Positions 1 to 9,419 of a DNA stretch of 20,727 nucleotides are shown here, one piece after another; positions within the stretch are counted from its first letter, which is position 1; every line of letters begins with the position of its first letter. Both the position numbers and the translations under genes were made by a program. The notes below the pieces were generated by a model. That model ran no database searches. It saw only the letters and a program-made list of their open reading frames with translations, and was not told where the DNA came from. Source of the DNA: Pelargonium cotyledonis (taxonomy: Eukaryota > Streptophyta > Magnoliopsida > Geraniales > Geraniaceae); NCBI GenBank assembly GCA_036897625.1, contig JAYMTA010001293.1, positions 1 to 20,727 of the forward strand, read 5' to 3'.

Positions 1-202
1 TGGTGGGATAGCAAGAAACACCAGGCCATTGACAAGGATCAGATGAATTGGAGAGCTTCCATGGCAAGAGATTCTGAGAATCTTTGGGAAGACTGTCAAG
101 GAACTGGACAAGGTAAGTTGCTGATGATTGAGGCTGTGAGAGTGATGAAGCCAAGAAGAAAGCAAGAGTGAAGAAGACACAGAATGGTAAAGTCAAGAAC
201 AT
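1..202 (-). CDS. LRR receptor-like kinase, tandem paralog (5' end only, cut by window edge)
   Basis: This is the first 67 codons of a second copy of the receptor kinase encoded at 2298-5764; the rest lies beyond the left edge. Reverse-complement reading starts at the ATG whose complement is at 200-202 and stays open to base 1. It encodes a hydrophobic signal peptide (MFLTLPFCVFFTLAFFLASS), then an LRR N-terminal cap containing DPCQWPGVSCYP. Bases 1-202 align without gaps to 5563-5764, with scattered substitutions that keep the frame, some of them amino-acid changing (for example S/T, L/F and H/N). The copy is therefore a diverged tandem duplicate that looks functional at its 5' end, not a fresh artefact. 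Whether the rest of the gene is intact cannot be seen here. Confidence 0.85.
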   Translation of the reverse strand, partial: MFLTLPFCVFFTLAFFLASSLSQPQSSATYLVQFLDSLPKDSQNLLPWKLSNSSDPCQWPGVSCYPT

Positions 203-1528
203 TGCACAAACTCTAATAATTAGGATTGAAGAATATTTGAAAAAATTCTCACTCTATATATATATGGCCATATCTTGCTATGATGTTTCTAAGTATCTGC
301 TGATGTTTTTTAGGAGATTGCTCAGAAGCTTCAAGTTGGACTAATTGTTAGGGGAGATGGTGAGGTGGTAAACTATAGTAATAGATTAATTTCCACATGT
401 TAGATTGTTCACTTTGTTTATTGTTCTTGGAGTTCTTGATAAGAACATAAAAAAGGTTATATTATGGAGCAAAAAGTTAAATTTTGGTCAGTAAAAAAGT
501 GTGTGATGGATGAATATTTGGTGCGGTTGTTAATATAGAAAGGGACAAGCAAGTAAAACAATTTGAGGGCCAACCCATGATGCAGCAACTCTTGTTTACT
601 TCTCATTTTCAAAAATAAAGAATGATTGGTGTTTTCAATTAGATTAAGGACCAATTAGAGTTTAAAAATCTAGTGTTAATTTGAGGACCAATCAGATAAA
701 CACTCGTTGCTTTACTTTCAAATATTAAACAAATCTGCACATGGAAATGGAGGTCCACACTTATTCAATGTTTATTCAATGGGGTCTTTGCCACTGAAAG
801 ACAAAAAAAAAAAAAAGTTTCTGACTTTGGTCCGTCAATTTTGAAGTTTACAAACAGAATTCAAGAAACATGTGAAACACATAAATAGTCAAATGCATAT
901 TTTAAGTTATAATCATTCTACGTGATATATGGAGTCTCTCAATCCTTATCAAACATATATGCAAATATTAGTGGACGAAAAATAGATATTTGGGTCAGCC
1001 GGTATTGTTAAGAGCTGTGTAGCAGAGAAACTCAAGGAGCAAGACTTCTGCAGATCGGTGAGCAACAAAATTCTTCTAACCAAATTTTAACGCAATTACA
1101 TTAGGCTCAGAATTGAAAACATCAATTAAATTAGAACAATTTCCGCCATCTTGATATATTGATATGTATAAAATGTACATTGGAAACATGTTTGGTGTGA
1201 TTCTTGAATTTATTTTCAAATAGAGAGTAGGGTCTCTAATGTAAAGTTAATGACTTAAACTCAATTAAGACATATTTGAATTGGATCCAAACAGACACTC
1301 CATACCAAATCAGATTCAATCATGTCCAACTCTCATAAGCTTGACAAAGTCTAAACCATTGACTCTAAGCCACTATTTTTTTCTATTTGGAAGTACTAGA
1401 ATTCAAGGCTATTAAGAACAACTATGAAAAGATCTGTCATTTGAGGAGAAGCCAATCATGGATCCAATGTTAACAAATGGCCAATCAATCTTGAGAACAC
1501 GGAGTTACAGTGAACATGCTATCTTTCA
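203..1528. other. intergenic: 5' flank of the left receptor copy
   Basis: No gene is seen. Patches match the 5' flank of the right receptor gene in the same order: near 380-403 with 5925-5946, near 566-585 with 6092-6110, and 864-884 with 6144-6164 (shared CAAGAAACATGTGAAACACA). The duplication therefore included roughly 0.7 kb or more of promoter. The remainder, about 900-1528, is AT-rich with no feature I can name. Confidence 0.6.
254..265 (-). promoter_or_regulatory. candidate TATA element of the left receptor copy
   Basis: A TATATATATA tract lies about 52-63 bp upstream of the start codon at 202. Distance and composition suit a plant TATA box with a short leader, but AT-rich tracts are common in this flank, so the assignment is tentative. 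Confidence 0.3.
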
Positions 1529-2141
1529 TGTTGGGTTGGGTATGATCATTTTTTATTTGGTTATTTGAGTGACCCAAGCCCATTAAGTCAAAGATAACTT
1601 TGGGTTGTATTTACTCTTGTTTTTGGCCGCTAGAAATTAGATGCCGAGAGGAACAAAAATAGAGAGAGAAAGCAAAAAGAGAGAGATGCTGCTGAAATTT
1701 TTGCATAAATCAGCTGTTGGATTGTTCTGATTATAGGACAGCTTCTTCACCTCGTCGATATCTACCTTTTACAGGAGGAATTTTCGATCGGAGGTCTGCA
1801 AGTGTGTCAACAGAGCTGCTTTGGGCAGACAACTCTTTTTGTGTGATATTTTCTCTCCTCCTATATGTTCTTATTTTCATATTGCTTGATGATTGTTCCA
1901 AAAATATGATGATTGTATGCCTCTAATTATATCTAGAGAGAACAATGTGTATTATTATTATTGTTGATAGTGGAGATTTTGGGGTAAATTTCGGTCCCGT
2001 GATTCTTCCCGCTTTGGATTGCTTGTTTTTATATGTGCTTTGATTAATAACTACTTGTGCATATAGTGGTTTTTTGGTTTTGCTCTATTCGTTTACTTCC
2101 TATTAGATTTATACAAGATTTCCGCCGTTTCGCTCCCAACA
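1529..2141 (+). mobile_element. probable solo LTR of a Ty1/copia retrotransposon
   Basis: The 613-bp segment begins TGTTGGG and ends CCCAACA, the terminal inverted repeat typical of plant copia LTRs. Inside, the order of features fits U3-R-U5: purine-rich AGAGAGAGAAAG runs near 1661-1686, a pyrimidine-rich stretch near 1850-1870, and a U5-like tail containing GGTCCCGTGATTCTTCCCGC that runs into TTTCCGCCGTTTCGCTCCCAACA-type sequence. No matching target-site duplication was found (left flank TTTCA, right flank CTCCC), and no primer-binding site or coding sequence follows, so a solo LTR or a recombinant remnant is most likely. A 69-codon reading frame inside it (1717-1926) resembles no protein I know. 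Confidence 0.55.
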
Positions 2142-2297
2142 CTCCCATGCTATCATCTTGTTTAAAAAAATGTGACAAATTGACAGATGAGAAAATACAA
2201 CTAATCTATCACTTATCATCATGCTTTTTATTTCTCCACACTTTCCCATCTTCAAGAAACATATTACCAATTCTCAAACTACATTGCTCTGTTTGTG
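2142..2297 (-). other. 3' flank of the receptor kinase gene
   Basis: A short AT-rich stretch between the stop codon (complement of 2298-2300) and the end of the LTR-like element. The gene's 3' UTR must lie here or run into the LTR, so the retroelement may supply part of the transcript end. Confidence 0.4.
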
Positions 2298-5200
2298 TCA
2301 ATCTGTCAACTTGATTACAGCTCCCACCACATCCCTCATGGAGGGTCTGCTATCAGGTGCTTGTTCAGTGCAGTCTAGAGCCACATCCAACAGCTTCACT
2401 GCCTCCTCCTGCTCTTTGCTGTTCCACAAGCTTATTTCCTCATCAAGAAACTCCACTATTTTATCACTTTCTTCAAGATTCTTTCTTGTCCACGACACGA
2501 TGTCTAGGCCTTCCTCAAAACTGGAATCTACAGGTAATTTCCTGCACAGAAGCTCCATCAACACTACTCCATAGCTGTACACATCAGCCTTCTCTGTCAA
2601 CCGGGTCGAATATGCATTCTCTGCATCACACGTATTAATTAACACAAATGTTAAAATCTTGGACATGAATGAATTCGGGATTTAGAAAAGGAAAGGAACC
2701 AACCTGGTGCTATGTATCCGAGTGTTCCTACAATGACTGATCTTGTTGTGCCCACATCACTAGGATCATGAACTGGTTTTGCCATCCCAAAGTCTCCAAT
2801 CTTTGGTTCCATATCAGAATCCATCAAGATGTTGTCTGATTTGATGTCTCTGTGGATTATTTGAGGCACACAATCATGGTGGAGGTAAGAGAGGCCTTGT
2901 GCAATACCTAGAGCAATGCGGTATCTTGTTTCCCAACTTAACAGCATGCGAGGTTCGCTTCTGTGTAGTACATCACCCAATGTACCTCCGGGCATGTACT
3001 CAGTCACAATGAAGCCATATCTGTCCTTGACGCAGTACCCTGCCATCTTCACTACATTTCTGTGCCTAACCAAGCTCAAAGTCTTCATCTCCAAGTTGAA
3101 GTTTGTCGCGGACATTTCCACCTTCTTCACAGCCCAATCCCTTCGCGGGTTTGTGGATTCTGCTCTGTAAACTGTACCGTGCCTACCTCTCCCAATCACA
3201 TAATCATCGCTCCAGCCTTCTGTGGCGCGCAAGATATCTTCGAAGTTTAAGCCCTCGGGTAAGTCATGAGTTCTTGATTGAGATTGAGGAAGAGGAGACT
3301 GATTGTTAAGAAACTTGTGCTTAAGGATTCGATCTACGAGCAAATAGGCTACAGCTACAAGTAGTGCCACTGAGAATATCACACCAATGATCAAACCAGC
3401 CAAAGCCCAGCCTCTTAAATGGACTTCACTACTTTTCTTTCCACATTCAGTACCTGGCAAGCAAAGTTGTTGATTTCCAAGAAAAGATCCTGGATACCGA
3501 ACTGCCAATGTCATCCAAGCAGATGATGGGAGTGTGCCGGAGAGGCGATTGAATGATATATTCACAAAAGAGAGAGCAATCATTTGTCTCAATTCAGATG
3601 GTAACTCGCCTGAAAAATTGTTGCTTGAGAGATCAAGAGTTTCTAACTTGGTCAAATCGCCAAGGCATTGTGGGATTTCGCCAGAGAGTCTATTACTGCT
3701 TATATTGAGAACTGAATTGAAGTTCTGAAGCTTACTCAAACTGCAAGGAATGGAACCTTCAAGCATGTTACTTCCGAGCTGCAACTTATAGAGACTCTGA
3801 AGGGATGAGAAAGAATCTGGAATGTGTCCACTTAGCTGGTTCTCCCCAAGAAAGAGAAGACGTAATTTGACAAGTGATGCAGTAATGTTTTGAGGAAGTG
3901 TTCCTGAAAGACCATTCCTGCTGAGATCTATTTCATTCATCATTTTGCAATTACTCAGCTCAGAGGGAATAGTTCCTGTCAATTTATTAGAAGAAATTCT
4001 AAGGATCTGAAGCTTCTCAAGCCTCCCAAGCTCTCGGGGTACAGAGCCTGAGAGTCTGTTTTCTGAAAGATCAAGCAAGGATATATTGGTCCATGACCCC
4101 AAAGCTGGTGGTATGGTTCCTTCAAGCAAGTTTCCTTGAACTTCTAAGAAAGAAATCCCCGAGTTCTTATCCAAATCAGCCGGGATACTCCCACGCAGAC
4201 GATTGTTACGAAGAATCACTCTATAGAGAGAAGAACAGTTTGCAAGCTCAACTGGGAATGTCCCATTGAACTGGTTGTACCCTACAGTCAAACGTTGAAG
4301 GTTATTTCCAGTACATAAACCAGACGGGATTGGTCCGAAGAGATGGTTTCCGGTCAAATCCAACCTAACTAGGCCTAAAGCATTCTTGCCAAGCTCAGAC
4401 GGCACAGCTCCAGTGAGCTTGTTATGAGCTAATGATAGAAGTTTCAGCTTCCTCAACTGGGCAATTCCAGATGGAATTTGACCAGTCAAGTTGTTGTTGT
4501 ACAAAGCTAACTCAACCAGGCTGCTCATTTTCCAAATTTCTTGAAGAATCTGACCTTGGATTCTATTGTTGAACATATAAAGAATCTCAAGACTGTTGAG
4601 GTTGCACATTTCTGGAGGAATTGTTCCTCCAATGAAGTTGTCCTGAAGGCTAAGGTGGACAAGTGAAATGCAGTTTCCAAGAGAAGAGGGTAATGAGCCA
4701 TGAAGTGTGTTATTATGAAGGTCCAGATATGTTAAATGGTTAAGACTTCCAATGGATTGTGGAATCTGACCCACCAACTTATTATGAGAAAAGGCAATGC
4801 TAGAAAGGTTAGAGCATTGAGAAATGTTTTCTGATATGGTTCCATTGAGCTTGTTCCAAGAAAGATCAAGCTCTTGTAACCTCCCAAGATCCCACAAGGT
4901 ATCTGGAATTTGGCATTCAAGATTGTTCTTGTCAAGAAAGAGACCTTCAAGTTGCAATAGACCCTTGAAGATCTCCGGTGGAATAATCCCTCCAAATTGG
5001 TTTGTGGATGCTGAAAACATAGTAAGGTTGTGACAGTGACCCAGTGAAACAGGTAAAGAACCTGAGAATTCATTGTGCTCAATGAAAAGCTTGGAAATGG
5101 CACAACGGGGTGAAAAATCAGGAAAAGAACCAGAAAATTGATTTGCGCTCAAGCTGAGAACCTTAAGATTTGGAAGAGACAATACACCATCTGGAACCTT

Positions 5201-5764
5201 CCCACTTAAATGATTGTGGTCTAATACAATGTACTCAAGGGTGATGCAGAGGCCTACCTCAGGAGGTATGTTGCCAGATAGAGAGTTATTGCCCAAATCG
5301 AGCTCAACAAGCCGATTGGATTGGAAAAGGTCACGAGGGATTGATCCGTGGAGGCCATTGCTATGGAGGATGATAGTATCAAGCTGGCCACAGCTCCCAA
5401 GCACCTGAGGAATGACACCAGTGAAATTGTTGTCACTGAGGTCAAGAAAGACCAGTTGCATAAGCTGACAGAGAGGGTGGATGGAGCTGTTTAACACGCC
5501 GGAGAGTCCATAGCCTGAGAGGTTCAAGGCTTGGACTTGAGAAGGAGTAGTGCTGTTGGTAGTGGTGGGATAGCAAGAAACACCAGGCCATTGACAAGGA
5601 TCAGATGAATTGGAGAGCTTCCATGGCAAGAGATGCTGAGAATCTTTGGGAAGGCTGTCAAGGAACTGAATGAGGGAAGTTGCTGATGAGGGAGGCTGTG
5701 AGAGTGATGAAGCCAAGAGGAAAGCAAGAGAGAAGAAAACACAGAATGGAGTTGTCAAGAACAT
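2298..5764 (-). CDS. LRR receptor-like serine/threonine kinase, subfamily XI, PEPR-like
   Basis: A plasma-membrane receptor kinase that should bind an extracellular peptide through its LRR domain and signal through a cytoplasmic kinase. Two exons: 5764-2704 and 2620-2298. The 83-bp GT-AG intron at 2703-2621 splits the activation-segment glutamate codon of IAPEN, giving 1127 aa, close to Arabidopsis PEPR1. Visible in order: signal peptide about 1-22; LRR cap with CQWPGVSC; about 28 LRRs (roughly 78-750); transmembrane helix about 785-808; kinase with glycine loop GRGRHGTVY near 857, catalytic lysine in AVKK near 878, HRDIKSDN near 971 and DFG near 988. It is an RD kinase with all core residues present, so it should be active. 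No frameshift or internal stop is seen. The family assignment is by motif memory; PEPR-like is the best guess and the ligand is unknown. The next gene downstream is its own tandem paralog. Confidence 0.9.
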
Positions 5765-6250
5765 TGCACAAACTCTAATTTTGGTGAAAGGGTATGAATA
5801 AATTGTGTGTATATATATTATTGAAGTTGTAATAAACCATATTCAGGTGTTTTTTCATGAAGGAGATTGGTTGGAATATGGAAATCAATGGAGCACCTGG
5901 TAGCAAATATTGAGGTCAAAAGGTAGTAATAGATTTGCACATGTTAGTATGGTCGTTTTGTGCAACTTTTGAGTTTAAACATTAGAATTAATGGAACGCT
6001 TTGATTCAAAGATAAGTGTATAATATTGGAAGGCAAGGTTGGCGAGGCGAATAGAATAAATGTGGTTAAAACAATTAGTGCTAATTGGAGGGCCAACCAT
6101 GATGATGCTGAATGCTGGAAAGGGAAGCCAATCAATTTTGAATTCAAGAAACATGTGAAACACATTAACAGTTATATTTTAGTACGTCTTTTTGTTAACC
6201 CAGTAGTTTCTTGGATAGGAGGAGTCTCTCCAAATTCAAGAAGCCAAATG
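5765..6250 (-). promoter_or_regulatory. 5' flank/promoter region of the receptor kinase gene
   Basis: This non-coding flank is shared in patches with the flank of the left copy (203-950), which marks it as part of the ancestral duplicated unit. A TTGACC core (W-box type, the binding site of WRKY factors) is present on the minus strand near 5912-5917. That would suit a defence-related receptor but is a single weak motif. Confidence 0.45.
5809..5818 (-). promoter_or_regulatory. candidate TATA element of the receptor kinase gene
   Basis: The tract TATATATA lies about 45-54 bp upstream of the start codon at 5764. Its placement is similar to the tract in the paralog's flank. Low certainty because of the AT-rich context. 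Confidence 0.3.
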
Positions 6251-6493
6251 AGGAGTGATTTCCAATAATTGTGAATAATTATATGCTTACATATTTGTAT
6301 TTTGAACCTAAATCTTCTTCTTTGAGTTTAATTTCTTATTTTTAGTAATTTTTTCGGATATGATATCTTTGTGTTGAACTAGAAGTAGCGTTCCAATAAT
6401 TTCTATTTTAACTTCCGAGTCTAAGCCATGATTTTTGTGTAGTATTTTATATATAAATAATCATTATTACTCCTGCTAAGTTATTGAATAAAA

Positions 6494-6640
6494 TATAGTC
6501 AAAATTATTGCAATTTCTATGGAAAATGAGAGCAAAGTAATCAAAACTGTAACTAGCTTTTTCCTTTGCAGAGAAATCAAAGATAATACAGTCAAAATTA
6601 AAGCAATTTCTAAGAAAAATAAAAGCAAATGAATCAAATC
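6494..6640. repeat. diverged tandem duplication, period about 93 bp
   Basis: Two copies of a sequence beginning AGTCAAAATTA start at 6497 and 6590. Each continues through a GCAATTTCTA core and a lysine-like AAA-rich stretch to an AATCAAA end. The copies are clearly related but diverged. They lie directly before the RPS26-like fragment; function unknown. Confidence 0.5.
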
Positions 6641-6659
6641 TGAGATTCAAAATACCGTT

Positions 6660-6820
6660 GAGCAAGCTATGAAGAGGTTTGTGGTGAGGAACATCGTTGA
6701 GCAACCTGCTGAGGTCCAGAAGCTTGAGTTTATGACTGTAAGTGATTTATGTGTGTGTCTATACACTTCACATGCTGTGTGCAAAGGCACTGTATCCATT
6801 TTGGTGTTACCTGGATTTGT
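6660..6820 (+). pseudogene. 40S ribosomal protein S26 pseudogene fragment
   Basis: The plus strand at 6660-6737 reads EQAMKRFVVRNIVEQPAE, which matches the central RPS26 segment around AIKRFVVRNIVEQAA. After a frame change, 6757-6819 reads VYTLHMLCAKALYPFWCYLD then a stop, recognisable as a decayed YTLPKLY-K--Y segment of the same protein. Both the N-terminal zinc-binding part and the C-terminal tail are missing, the two pieces are in different frames, and conserved cysteines are lost. This is a dead fragment. A GTAAGT directly after the first piece (6738) could be a relic splice donor, so the fragment may derive from genomic DNA and not from a processed mRNA; that is inference. Confidence 0.7.
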
Positions 6821-6859
6821 AGAGAAAAGAAAAGCAAATTGAGAAGATGGTAAAAACAT

Positions 6860-7714
6860 AAAATTATTAAACTTTAAAGGGTAGTAAAAAATATATAAAT
6901 AATAAATAAATAAATTTTAGTCAATCAAGTGATGATTTGTGCACACATCCCTAAAAGAAAACCTAATGAGCTCCGCCTCTTTCCGCTGTTAATGTCGGCA
7001 CCGGAGCCGTCAGAGTTGCTGGATAGGGAGGAGCGGATTATTGAAGGCGTCTGTTCTCTCATCAGAGAGTACTGCTTTTGAAGGCAGGTTTTTGGGTTTT
7101 AGAGTTTTAATGTTTCAGTTCTAAGGTTACAGTTATATGAAGGTTCGTCGGAGATGATCGGGAAGCATGGAGCTAACAAAGATGGACAGAGCTATGGAGT
7201 CATCAAGAGCGGTCATTGATGCAACAATGACGGAAGTAACAAGGGCAAAAAACATGTCACAAGCGGGCTTGACAAGTCAAGTTCGCCAAGACTCGTAAGA
7301 TGAATGGACGAGAACTGCCACGGGAGGACTAGGCCACATGCATTTCAGTCTGTGTGCATGTATGGACATGGTGGGGGAGTGGTAGCTTGTTTTCGAGTGG
7401 TGATGGTTTCAGAAGCAATACAAATTGAAAGGGAGGGTTCGTCTAATGCCTTTAGTTTGATTTATTTTGACATTATGTCATATTTAGGTATGATGGAAGT
7501 TGGTTATCTTGGTTTTGGTAGTTCCTTCATTGTTTGATTTTGTGTTATTTTAGCTAAATCATCTGTTTGGTTGTTTGGTTTAGGGATAGGACAAGGGTTT
7601 CATGCATATTCTCTAGAGTTTGTACTGATCTTTCTGATTTAGTATAAGCTCCTTAGTTTCTTTAAAAAAAAAAAAGAAAAATGAGTTGTACATGCTCTGC
7701 TTACTATTATTATT
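6860..7714. other. intergenic, with small unassigned reading frames and an A-rich tail
   Basis: No gene is recognised. A GC-richer island at 6960-7330 contains a 29-codon frame (6992-7081) starting MSAPEPSELLDREERIIEGV and a 43-codon frame starting at the ATG near 7169 and ending in SQVRQDS and a stop. The latter region resembles, at DNA level, the complement of 9370-9450 in the broken retroelement frame. An A-run at about 7662-7680 could be a retroelement poly-A tail on the plus strand. All of this suggests decayed retroelement or gene fragments. Confidence 0.35.
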
Positions 7715-7998
7715 AGGGTTAAATACTTTGGCGCCCCTTGAACTCGTTTTTATTAATTTGTTGGCCTCTACACTCAGACATTAGCCATCTTGAACCTCAG
7801 ACTTCATTATTTCAGTACATTTAACTCAATGACCTACTGTAGCAGGTTACCCTATGCCACGTCACCGGTTTTGCCACATCATCTATGCCACATCACCTAT
7901 TTCGCCACGTCACATTTCTTCTTCTCTCCTGATCTCCATGAAAATTTGGGAGTAAACTCTGTTCTATGTTAGAAAGTCAATGAACCACCGTCAATCAC
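7715..7998 (+). repeat. left terminal inverted repeat of the 7.7-9.0 kb element
   Basis: The arm starts AGGGTTAAATACTTTGG and pairs with 8729-8982. It contains several CCACGTCA/CCACATCA motifs. Similarity to the other arm is high over most of its length, with one indel of about 30 bp. Confidence 0.8.
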
Positions 7999-8113
7999 AT
8001 AACTAAATAAGAGCATAGTGACACCAATCTTACAATTAAAATTCATAAACTGATTATCATATACAGATAGATATGCAGATAATCTTTTGATTAGAACCTA
8101 GATACATCACCAG

Positions 8114-8833
8114 ATGGACATACCCATAAAAATCACCAAACAAAGCTCAAATTTGAACAAACAAATAGTACCAGCACCATACAAAAATCTATACATATTG
8201 AAACTAAAGAAAAGCATAACTAAAACTGATCAAAACCCAAATTTGGATCCAAACTCAACCTCTCTGGATGATGTCGTCGGCGACTACATCTCCAGCATCA
8301 CCAAAACCCCTCTCGACCACTATGGGAGCTCCACCTCCTCAACATCAAGACCTCCGATGTCGAGGCCATCGCGGTTTTTCAGATCCACCACTCCCGGGCT
8401 ACGGCGCATCTCTCGTCTCTCTCCTCCTTGCCTACACTCGCAAGACTTTTTATCCAAAGGCTCTGTCAGCTGTTCCGTCGAGAAATCGAGATCCGGACAT
8501 ATCCGGCGGGATTTTGTCGATTTTATGGGCGATGAGAGGCTGATTTGGAACACATTTGTGGATCTGATGTTATTTTTAGTGACGATTGTGTTTTTGAAGG
8601 ACCCCGAGACTCCAATCAAAGGCGAGCCTGGGGTTAAGCTTAAGACGAAACTATTCATGCACAAGACTGTACGTTTGGATGAGATCAAGCTAGTGAAGTT
8701 GAGCGATGAATACGGTAAATTATTTCACCGATTTACCGTGGTTCATCAACTTCCCAACATAGAATTACAAAGCCTACTCCTAAATTTTCATGAAGATGAG
8801 AGAAGAATAAAGATGATGTGGCAAAATAGGTGA
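8114..8833 (+). CDS. hypothetical reading frame inside the inverted-repeat element (captured, chimeric)
   Basis: An open frame of 239 codons starts MDIPIKITKQ. The first 45 or so codons are A-rich and low-complexity. Codons about 50-190 lie in a GC-richer, exon-like stretch with segments such as DDVVGDYISSITKTPLDHY and FVDLMLFLVTIVFLKDPETP, which includes a short hydrophobic run. The last 30 or so codons are read from the right terminal inverted repeat and are unlikely to be ancestral. A second open frame covers 8268-8543 on the same strand, so the captured exon may now be frameshifted. I do not recognise the source gene. Best explanation: host exon fragments carried by a transposon; a real protein product is doubtful. 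Confidence 0.3.
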   Translation: MDIPIKITKQSSNLNKQIVPAPYKNLYILKLKKSITKTDQNPNLDPNSTSLDDVVGDYISSITKTPLDHYGSSTSSTSRPPMSRPSRFFRSTTPGLRRISRLSPPCLHSQDFLSKGSVSCSVEKSRSGHIRRDFVDFMGDERLIWNTFVDLMLFLVTIVFLKDPETPIKGEPGVKLKTKLFMHKTVRLDEIKLVKLSDEYGKLFHRFTVVHQLPNIELQSLLLNFHEDERRIKMMWQNR

Positions 8834-8982
8834 CGTGGCATGGGGTAACCTGTTACAATATGTCATTGGGTTAAATGTACTAAAATAATGAAGTCTAGGG
8901 TTTGAGATGACTAATGTCCGAGTATAGGGGCAAACAAATTAAAGAAAATACTAGTCTAAGGGGTCCTGAAATATTTAACCCT
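8729..8982 (-). repeat. right terminal inverted repeat of the 7.7-9.0 kb element
   Basis: The reverse complement of the left arm, ending TATTTAACCCT at 8982. Its inner end overlaps the last codons of the hypothetical frame. Confidence 0.8.
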
Positions 8983-9006
8983 TATTATTATTATTATTAT
9001 TATTAT
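8983..9006. repeat. (TTA)n microsatellite
   Basis: About eight TTA units flank the right end of the inverted-repeat element. A shorter ATT run (7704-7714) flanks the left end. This is either the insertion target or an expanded duplication. Confidence 0.85.
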
Positions 9007-9419
9007 TTTGAAGGGGATTCACAAAGTTTCTATTAATTCAAATATTGTACAAACTTTGACGAATGAGGATGAACATCAAAAACCTACCCCCATAGTTGAT
9101 CTGAACCAAATTAACAGATGATTTAGCTAAGCTGAAAGTAACCCTAACAACCTCGAACCTTATAACATAATCAAAAGAAACACAAGAAGAATAAGGTAAA
9201 TGAAACATGATGTCATACTGAACCAAACCAAAGGCACTGAGAAAACCTTCCTTTCCAGTTTGTACTGCATCAGATACCTTCCTCTCTTAGGTAACGATTG
9301 AATGCCTAACCCTCATACTCTAAGCCAATATACCTTAGGTTCGAACTGACCGCAAGCTGACACCCCTACGATAGTTCCAACCTGTCCTACTCATGAGCCT
9401 TGGCGAACCTGAGTCACAA
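9007..9419 (-). other. probable tail of the broken retroelement frame
   Basis: This is continuous with the zinc-knuckle pseudogene on the minus strand, with stops in all long readings. No domain is recognised. It probably belongs to the same insertion, whose 3' boundary is not visible. Confidence 0.3.

Larger units (their letters stand above)
7715..8982. mobile_element. long terminal-inverted-repeat DNA transposon (MULE-like, non-autonomous)
   Basis: Both ends carry the same long inverted repeat: about 7715-7998 on the left matches the reverse complement of about 8729-8982. The match runs from AGGGTTAAATA at the tip through shared GACTTCATTATTT, GTACATTTAAC, GCCACGTCACC and TGCCACATCATC blocks to CATGAAAATTT and ATGAACCACCG. 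The left arm has about 30 extra bases containing duplicated CCACRTCACC motifs. The element sits in a TTA microsatellite, so a target-site duplication cannot be defined. Long inverted repeats around an exon-like core with no visible transposase fit a gene-capturing Mutator-like element, but the superfamily is inference. Confidence 0.75.

Noticed and set aside
2221-2574. Open frames on the plus strand across the kinase exons (for example 117 and 93 codons)
   Set aside because: They are antisense shadows of the receptor's coding sequence and encode nothing recognisable.
2624-2703. Reading the first receptor exon through to a stop at 2651 as a shorter 1037-residue protein
   Set aside because: The GT donor at 2703 and AG acceptor at 2621 restore the conserved IAPENAYS activation segment; the read-through tail is intron sequence.
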